DNA of 64,000 bases. Origin: Candidatus Peregrinibacteria bacterium CG10_big_fil_rev_8_21_14_0_10_55_24 (lineage in GTDB: Bacteria > Patescibacteriota > Gracilibacteria > Peribacterales > Peribacteraceae). How positions within the stretch are numbered: position 1 is the first letter of the stretch; each line of letters starts with the position of its first letter. Below, one piece after another: positions 59,713 to 64,000 of this stretch. The notes beneath the pieces are model-generated. The model was not told the DNA's origin, did no database searches, and was given only the letters and a program-made list of their open reading frames with translations. The stretch spans positions 1-64,000 of the forward strand of contig PFDV01000005.1 in assembly GCA_002772745.1 (NCBI GenBank). Reading direction: 5' to 3'. Made by a program: the position numbers and the translations under genes.

Positions 59713-60178
59713 ATGTTTGAATAGTGAATAATGAATGATGAACGGTGATTCAGATCGTCTTTGATTTTTTGAGGAGGCCACTGGTCAGCTTATCCACGAT
59801 GACCGTTTGCCGAGCGAGTTTCTGGAAGGTCTCTGATGGCAGGTAGCCGATATCTCTGGCAATGAGCAATTGATTCTGTATTTCACCTAGCGAACCACGT
59901 GCAATCGAATAAAATTGGAGTTTCTCCTTTTGAGATTTTCGTCGAAATCCTTCTACAATATTAGAGGTAAAGGATACTGCCGCTCTCCGCAGTTGATTCG
60001 TTAGTCCAAAGAGCTCTTCCCTTGGGAATGTTTGGGTGATGCCGTAAACGTCTACGACGAGTTTGTGTCCATTTTTCCAGGTATTGAGATCAGTGAACGA
60101 TCGGATTTTTTTATGTGGCGCCTGTGCTGTGCATTCTGCATTTTGCATAATTCATTCTTCGTCATTCAATATTCATGC
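59713..60178 (-). mobile_element. Heptamer-repeat unit carrying a four-helix-bundle gene, between lexA and dinB
   Basis: The unit begins right after the lexA stop (7-mers such as tgaatga, gaattat, then atgcagaatg) and ends at the dinB start (tcaccgttca, ttcatta, ttcacta). Both ends match the solo element at 8720-8807. The whole lexA-dinB gap is made of this unit. Transposition is inferred, no transposase is seen. Confidence 0.45.
59750..60148 (-). CDS. Four-helix-bundle protein (23S rRNA IVS family)
   Basis: A 132-residue protein with the IVS-family pattern: IRSFTDLNTWKNGHKLVVDVY, FGLTNQLRRAAVSFTSNIVEGFRRKSQKEKLQFYSIARGSLGEIQNQL, DIGYL. Structures of the family are pentameric four-helix bundles; function unknown. 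The first 14 residues (MQNAECTAQAPHKK) are coded by the flanking repeat, so repeat and gene appear to travel together. Confidence 0.88.
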   Translation of the reverse strand: MQNAECTAQAPHKKIRSFTDLNTWKNGHKLVVDVYGITQTFPREELFGLTNQLRRAAVSFTSNIVEGFRRKSQKEKLQFYSIARGSLGEIQNQLLIARDIGYLPSETFQKLARQTVIVDKLTSGLLKKSKTI

Positions 60179-60787
60179 TTAATACTTCCGAATCACCCCC
60201 CGCACCACGCCGGCCACCTGGAGCTCCTCCAGCGCGTACATATCCGGATACGCGGGGTTCTCCGCCTGAAGATAGTACTTCCCTTTGTCTTTCTTCAGGC
60301 GTTTGAGCGTGAATTCTCCGTCGAGTACCCCGACGACGATGTCGCCTACACGCGGCTCTGCCCCGCGTTCCACCACAACCAGATCTCCTTCCTCAATTTT
60401 CGCATCAATCATGCTGTCTCCTTTTACGCGCAGGAGGAAGGTCGATGCGGGTTTGGTGATGATGTACTGCTCCAGTGCAACCATTTCTTCCGCCTGTTCC
60501 TCTACCGGGGCGGCAAACCCTGCGGAAATGGGGCCGAAGAGGGGGAGCATGAGCGGTTCTAATTTAGCGCTCTCAGGTTCCTGCAGGTCGATGATCTTGA
60601 TCCTCCCCTTGGGGTCCTTTTCCAGTTGCCCCTCGCGTACGAGTGCATTGACCACCTTGGCCACGGCGTTCTTGCTCCTCACACCAAAAGCCAGAGCGAG
60701 ATCCGCGAGCGAAGGGGAGTACCCCCGCTTGTGCTGGAACTCGCGGACGTAGTTGAGGACGGTGCGCTGGTGTGGCGTGAGCGTCAT
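60179..60787 (-). CDS. lexA: LexA repressor
   Basis: A 202-residue SOS repressor. N-terminal winged helix (LTPHQRTVLNYVREFQHKRGYSPSLADLALAFGVRSKNAVAKVVNALV), self-cleavage site Ala89-Gly90 (ISAGFAAP), catalytic Ser125 (GDSM) and Lys162 (EFTLKRL). ATG 60787 begins the domain. Its targets probably include dinB just downstream. Confidence 0.96.
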   Translation of the reverse strand: MTLTPHQRTVLNYVREFQHKRGYSPSLADLALAFGVRSKNAVAKVVNALVREGQLEKDPKGRIKIIDLQEPESAKLEPLMLPLFGPISAGFAAPVEEQAEEMVALEQYIITKPASTFLLRVKGDSMIDAKIEEGDLVVVERGAEPRVGDIVVGVLDGEFTLKRLKKDKGKYYLQAENPAYPDMYALEELQVAGVVRGVIRKY

Positions 60788-60837
60788 GGTGATTGGGGGG
60801 ACAGATTCTCCTCCGCTCTGCGGGGTTACGGAGGACA

Positions 60838-60870
60838 AGTGTACACCATGATAGGTGGACGATCGTGCAC
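60838..60870 (-). promoter_or_regulatory. lexA promoter with candidate LexA operator
   Basis: Minus-strand TACACT (60843-60838). The near-palindrome GTGGACGATCGTGCAC (60855-60870; perfect core ACGATCGT) covers the -35 position, a likely autoregulatory site. It differs from known LexA boxes, so this is inference. Confidence 0.35.
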
Positions 60871-60924
60871 AGTCAAGATCTCTTCTCCTTGAAGAGATAC
60901 CCGAATGCTGTGTTGATAGTGTGC

Positions 60925-62118
60925 TTATCGCGGAATTTTCGCCCATACGCGTCGCATGGCAAGCAGCGTAGAGACAATGGTTACTGTACCCAGAGCACCA
61001 GCTGCCACTATGGCGGTTCGTAGGCTATAGAAGTCGGCGAGGTATCCCCAGAACGGAGCAAAGCTTGCGAAGAGCAGTCGGGAAAAGAACATCTGGGTGG
61101 AGAGCACCGTGGCACGCACCTCCGATCGGGTCATGCGGTTGATGATGTCGCTCACGAGTGGAGAAAGACATCCCCAGGCCATTCGGCCAATGAGGAAGAA
61201 CACCAGTCCCCACATGGCACTCACCATCCCAAGGGCGATGTAGCTCATGATGACGAGGGCGGCGATGGTGATGAGGAACAGCCGATCATCGACGATGCGC
61301 GATATGCTGTGCGTGAACTTTGCCGCCAGTGCTCCGGCGATGACGATTGCCGCGTGCGTGATGCCGAACATTTCCACGGGCAAACCCACCTCGATCTGGT
61401 AGGGTTGGGTGAACCAGAAGAGCGAAAGAGTGAGTAAGCCGATGAACCCGTAGAGCATGATAATGCTGCGCAGGGGGGCCATGCGCATTGTTTGGCAACA
61501 GACATCTACGAGAGCTTTGATGTGCCGCGTTTCCTGCTTCTTGTGCCGCTGTGGTTCGATGAGAGTTAGAGAGATCAGGACAGTCGATCCTATGAAGCCA
61601 AGGGTGATCCAGAACGGCAGCCGCATGTTGCCGCTGGCAAAGAATCCGGCAGTCGTGGCGACTGCCGCCTCTGCTGCAAAGAAGAGGAAGCGCTGCTGCC
61701 CGTAGACACGTCGGTACTGGTGTTCCTCTTTAAGTTCCAGGAGCGTGTCGTAGGTGAGTGCCTCGATGGTGCCGGAATGAAAACTGGCGCCGATGGCCCA
61801 GAAAATTTCTCCGATGAGGAAAGCAGAAAACGCTGTGCCAAGGCAGTAGAGCAGTACGCCAAGGAAGATGCAGAGTGATCCTACAACGATGGTTCGCTGC
61901 CGGCCCCACCGGTCCGAGAGGTATCCCGAAGGGATTTCGAGAATGACGATGATGAGCGAAAAGATTGCTTCCAAAAGCAGCGCCTCACGCAGGCCTAAGC
62001 CGTTGAGTCCGTAGAAGGGGATGATAATGGGCACAACGAGACCCAATTGCCCCGTGATCTCAAGGGCGTAGAGCTTCGCGATGTTCGAACGTACCGATGG
62101 GGCCGCTTCCTGGTCCAT
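60925..62118 (-). CDS. MFS transporter
   Basis: A 397-residue, 12-helix major facilitator protein. The A-motif GYLSDRWGRQRTIVVGS (loop 2-3) and the second-half repeat are clear; a charged central loop (EPQRHKKQETRHIK) separates the halves. Substrate unknown; drug or metabolite efflux is plausible. TAGGAT ends 6 nt before ATG 62118. Confidence 0.88.
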   Translation of the reverse strand: MDQEAAPSVRSNIAKLYALEITGQLGLVVPIIIPFYGLNGLGLREALLLEAIFSLIIVILEIPSGYLSDRWGRQRTIVVGSLCIFLGVLLYCLGTAFSAFLIGEIFWAIGASFHSGTIEALTYDTLLELKEEHQYRRVYGQQRFLFFAAEAAVATTAGFFASGNMRLPFWITLGFIGSTVLISLTLIEPQRHKKQETRHIKALVDVCCQTMRMAPLRSIIMLYGFIGLLTLSLFWFTQPYQIEVGLPVEMFGITHAAIVIAGALAAKFTHSISRIVDDRLFLITIAALVIMSYIALGMVSAMWGLVFFLIGRMAWGCLSPLVSDIINRMTRSEVRATVLSTQMFFSRLLFASFAPFWGYLADFYSLRTAIVAAGALGTVTIVSTLLAMRRVWAKIPR

Positions 62119-62158
62119 GCGGGAATCCTAGAACGATGGGCTTTCCCGCGTCTATCCT

Positions 62159-62218
62159 CTTTGGGGGTTGGGGTTGGGGTTTTAGGCTCGGTTTCAACCC
62201 CAGCCCGACCCCGAACCC
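62159..62218. repeat. G-rich / C-rich inverted repeat (ggggtt hexamers)
   Basis: gggggttggggttggggttt is followed by caaccccagcccgacccc, so the tract can form a hairpin or a G-quadruplex. Same hexamer family as 49712-49739. Confidence 0.55.
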
Positions 62219-62220
62219 GA

Positions 62221-63189
62221 TTACGCGGTTACCTGTTCCGCGCTCGCATTCCCGTTGCGTGAGGTACATTCCAACTCAATGAGGTCGAGCTCTTTGAGCT
62301 TGCTCAGCTCCATGTACGTCAGTGTCCAGATAGTCTGTTTGAAGACGGTGAGGTAGGCAAAAAAGTAGCTGGCGGCGCCAATGAGGATCACTGCCAGCAC
62401 GCCACCGATGCTCCATGCCACAATATGCGGAAGGAAGAGCGTAAACAAAAAGCTGATGCCAATGGCGATTCCGGGAATCAAAATCGCCATGATCAGATTG
62501 AGGAAAACCCGCAGGAGGATCACGAACGAGAGGAGCAGTAAGAAGACCACATGCCCCAGATAGCTGATGACCAATTTAAAACTGGCTTTCAGTGCTTGGC
62601 CGATACTCAGCTTCTTATTGTCCTCATCTCTACTGATGACAATGGCCTCTTCGCCGAAAATACAGAAGAAGCCGAGGACTAGTGAGAGTACATAAAAGAG
62701 GAGCAGCATGCCGATTCCCACGGGGGCCAGCCCCCCTGCGTAGCGCAAGAGGAGTGAAATCAGCGTGATGACCGTGGTGAATCGTCCAAGGAAGAAAATC
62801 TCATGGATGGCAAAAATGGGGAAGAAATTGTACACCGCGAGGACCAGGCCCCCCTTCACTTCTTCCTTGGTATGCGCTTTTGCGGCGAGGCCGATGATGG
62901 CACCTTTCGCCATGTTGGGGAACAACCATTCAATGATGATGGCGATGATGAGTACGACGATGAAAGTTATAAAGAACCCGAACGGCACATGCTCCATAAG
63001 GGTGGCTTCCACAGTGAAGAATCCAATAGGGTTTCCCTCTATGTAGGAGATAAGGAACCAAACTTGATAGATGAGGAGCTTTAAGTTGAGCAGTGTTTCC
63101 AGTACTGCAGAAACGTAGCCCCAGCGGCGTACTTGTCGCTCACTCTTCGTGATCGTCCACGCCTTCGCGATGATTTCACGCGGGGTCAT
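62221..63189 (-). CDS. Polytopic membrane protein, unknown
   Basis: A 322-residue protein with about six membrane segments and an N-terminal helix MTPREIIAKAWTITKSERQ. A cytoplasmic insert (SRDEDNKKLSIGQALKASFKL) recalls the membrane domain of YciC/glycerophosphodiester-type proteins common in Gram-positives and CPR. No catalytic motif. Its start overlaps the LCP stop by 4 bp (ATGA), so the two are co-transcribed. Confidence 0.7.
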   Translation of the reverse strand: MTPREIIAKAWTITKSERQVRRWGYVSAVLETLLNLKLLIYQVWFLISYIEGNPIGFFTVEATLMEHVPFGFFITFIVVLIIAIIIEWLFPNMAKGAIIGLAAKAHTKEEVKGGLVLAVYNFFPIFAIHEIFFLGRFTTVITLISLLLRYAGGLAPVGIGMLLLFYVLSLVLGFFCIFGEEAIVISRDEDNKKLSIGQALKASFKLVISYLGHVVFLLLLSFVILLRVFLNLIMAILIPGIAIGISFLFTLFLPHIVAWSIGGVLAVILIGAASYFFAYLTVFKQTIWTLTYMELSKLKELDLIELECTSRNGNASAEQVTA

Positions 63190-64000
63190 TGGGTGGGGGT
63201 AATGAGACTCTGCAGGGGTTCGTAGCGATAATCCTTCCCTAGGACGATCGTGACCTGACGCAGTTCCTCGGTGGTGAGAGGCTGGGGTGGAAAGGCCGTG
63301 CTACAACCGAGGATTGAGGCAAAGAAGAGGGCAGATGGGCGATTCTCTTCAGCCGCCATGGCCACGAAGGTCGTATCTTGCTCGGGCAACGAAGCATTGG
63401 CAATGACATCAACAATAAAACCGTACCGCGCGAATTCCGTGGCGAGCGCTCGCGCAGTTCCGCTCTTGGCGCCGGCATTGAGTATGGCGAGCGTCGGACG
63501 AGCCAAGTAGATTGACCGAGTCTCGAACAGGAGCGTTTTGAGTGTCTGAATCTGGCGCCACGTGATGGGGAATTCCGGGATAGAGACGGGGAGCAACACC
63601 GAAGCGCCCTCGAACAGGTCACGAGGAGGAGCGTACAGAAGACCGCCCGGCTCGACGAAGCCGTCATAGAGACCATTGCGGTCATTGAGCTGCATCGCAA
63701 CCACGCGCGCAGGGTCAATCTTCCGCGCGAGGTCCGCGAGACCGATAATCTCGCGCATGCTGAACGTGGTTTCTACGTTTTCCCGGAAGATGCGCAGGAA
63801 ATCAATGACCATCGTCGGGTCCTTGTGGATCTCCTTTTCCTTCGCCTTGCTTGCCATAGCACGCAGGAGTTGTTGCTGGCGCTGAGACCGGTCGAAGTCG
63901 CTCGTCGTGTGGCGGCTACGGGCGTACTTGAGCGCGGTTGCGCCGTCCAGATGCTGAGGGCCGGTTGCAATGACAAAAGGCTCAAATCCATAGTTTTCGT
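63186..64000 (-). CDS. LytR-CpsA-Psr (LCP) family protein, C-terminal part
   Basis: Frame open to the window edge, so the N-terminus is missing. The visible part starts with the end of the LCP domain: QHLDGATALKYARSRHTTSDFDRSQRQQQLLRAM, with the catalytic-type Arg residues. A helical linker and a LytR_C-like domain follow (RPTLAILNAGAKSGTARALATEFARYGFIVDVIANA). LCP enzymes attach glycopolymers to the cell wall or to proteins. Confidence 0.9.
   Translation of the reverse strand, partial: ENYGFEPFVIATGPQHLDGATALKYARSRHTTSDFDRSQRQQQLLRAMASKAKEKEIHKDPTMVIDFLRIFRENVETTFSMREIIGLADLARKIDPARVVAMQLNDRNGLYDGFVEPGGLLYAPPRDLFEGASVLLPVSIPEFPITWRQIQTLKTLLFETRSIYLARPTLAILNAGAKSGTARALATEFARYGFIVDVIANASLPEQDTTFVAMAAEENRPSALFFASILGCSTAFPPQPLTTEELRQVTIVLGKDYRYEPLQSLITPTQ

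Overview
The window looks like part of a chromosome from a CPR/Patescibacteria lineage, most likely Peregrinibacteria/Peribacteria-like (inference from gene content, not a database result). It is moderately GC-rich and uses the standard bacterial code: TGA is an ordinary stop throughout, which argues against Gracilibacteria/SR1. Typical traits are four-helix-bundle (IVS-type) proteins, DUF3048 and SLH surface proteins, a K+-dependent membrane pyrophosphatase, a TrmB-type regulator, an archaeal/eukaryote-type ProS, an LCP protein and sparse biosynthesis (PyrG, PyrD/PyrK, DAHP synthase, glutamate 5-kinase). Shine-Dalgarno sequences are almost absent. Instead, many starts lie 6-12 nt after a sigma70-like -10 hexamer, which suggests leaderless or near-leaderless mRNAs.

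Layout. 1-1500: AT-richer accessory DNA next to tRNA-Glu(CTC), with a duplicated tRNA 3' end and a small RHH regulator with twin operator boxes. 1600-8735: a hypothetical gene, a UvrC with an inserted acetyltransferase domain, two tandem GT-C-like membrane proteins and a GT2 glycosyltransferase. 8900-11375: L25, DUF3048 and a hypothetical gene. 11372-15686: RaiA/HPF, a 7TM protein and an ATP-grasp/RimB-like/DUF1704 fusion. 15896-25934: RecB-like nuclease, DUF212, ProS, surface proteins, membrane pyrophosphatase, PpnN, PyrG and a four-helix-bundle protein. 26029-28000: PyrD/PyrK, then a perfect CIRCE element over a promoter for a 17-codon Cys-rich peptide. 28522-34407: tRNA-Glu(TTC), GIY-YIG, SSS symporter with divergent TrmB, hydrolase-M23 fusion, GT2 and queuosine-precursor transporter. 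34595-38655: Tyr-rich secreted protein, histidine kinase and response regulator, an orphan HisKA-like protein and a methyltransferase. 38555-43622: ComEC, RsmA and three tandem transcription attenuators with Phe/Tyr- or Pro-rich leader peptides ahead of an unknown gene, DAHP synthase and ProB. 43668-54658: SLH protein, UvrD, RmuC, S15, TrpR, PNPase, K+ channel and FmdB. 54700-58000: candidate sRNA, a 39-residue ORF with a strong SD, and ValS. 58043-64000: secreted protein, Y-family polymerase, a four-helix-bundle unit between it and LexA, MFS transporter, membrane protein and LCP.

The strongest undescribed signal is the attenuator trio at 40944-42819. Three related leader ORFs, each with a 1:2 hairpin, an alternative antiterminator pairing and a U-tract terminator, are matched to the end product of the downstream enzyme (Phe/Tyr for DAHP synthase, Pro for ProB). 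Also notable are the CIRCE-controlled micropeptide, the UvrC-acetyltransferase fusion, the leaderless-promoter geometry (including genes with no AUG/GUG/UUG at the expected start) and heptanucleotide-repeat elements, one of which carries a four-helix-bundle gene between lexA and dinB.
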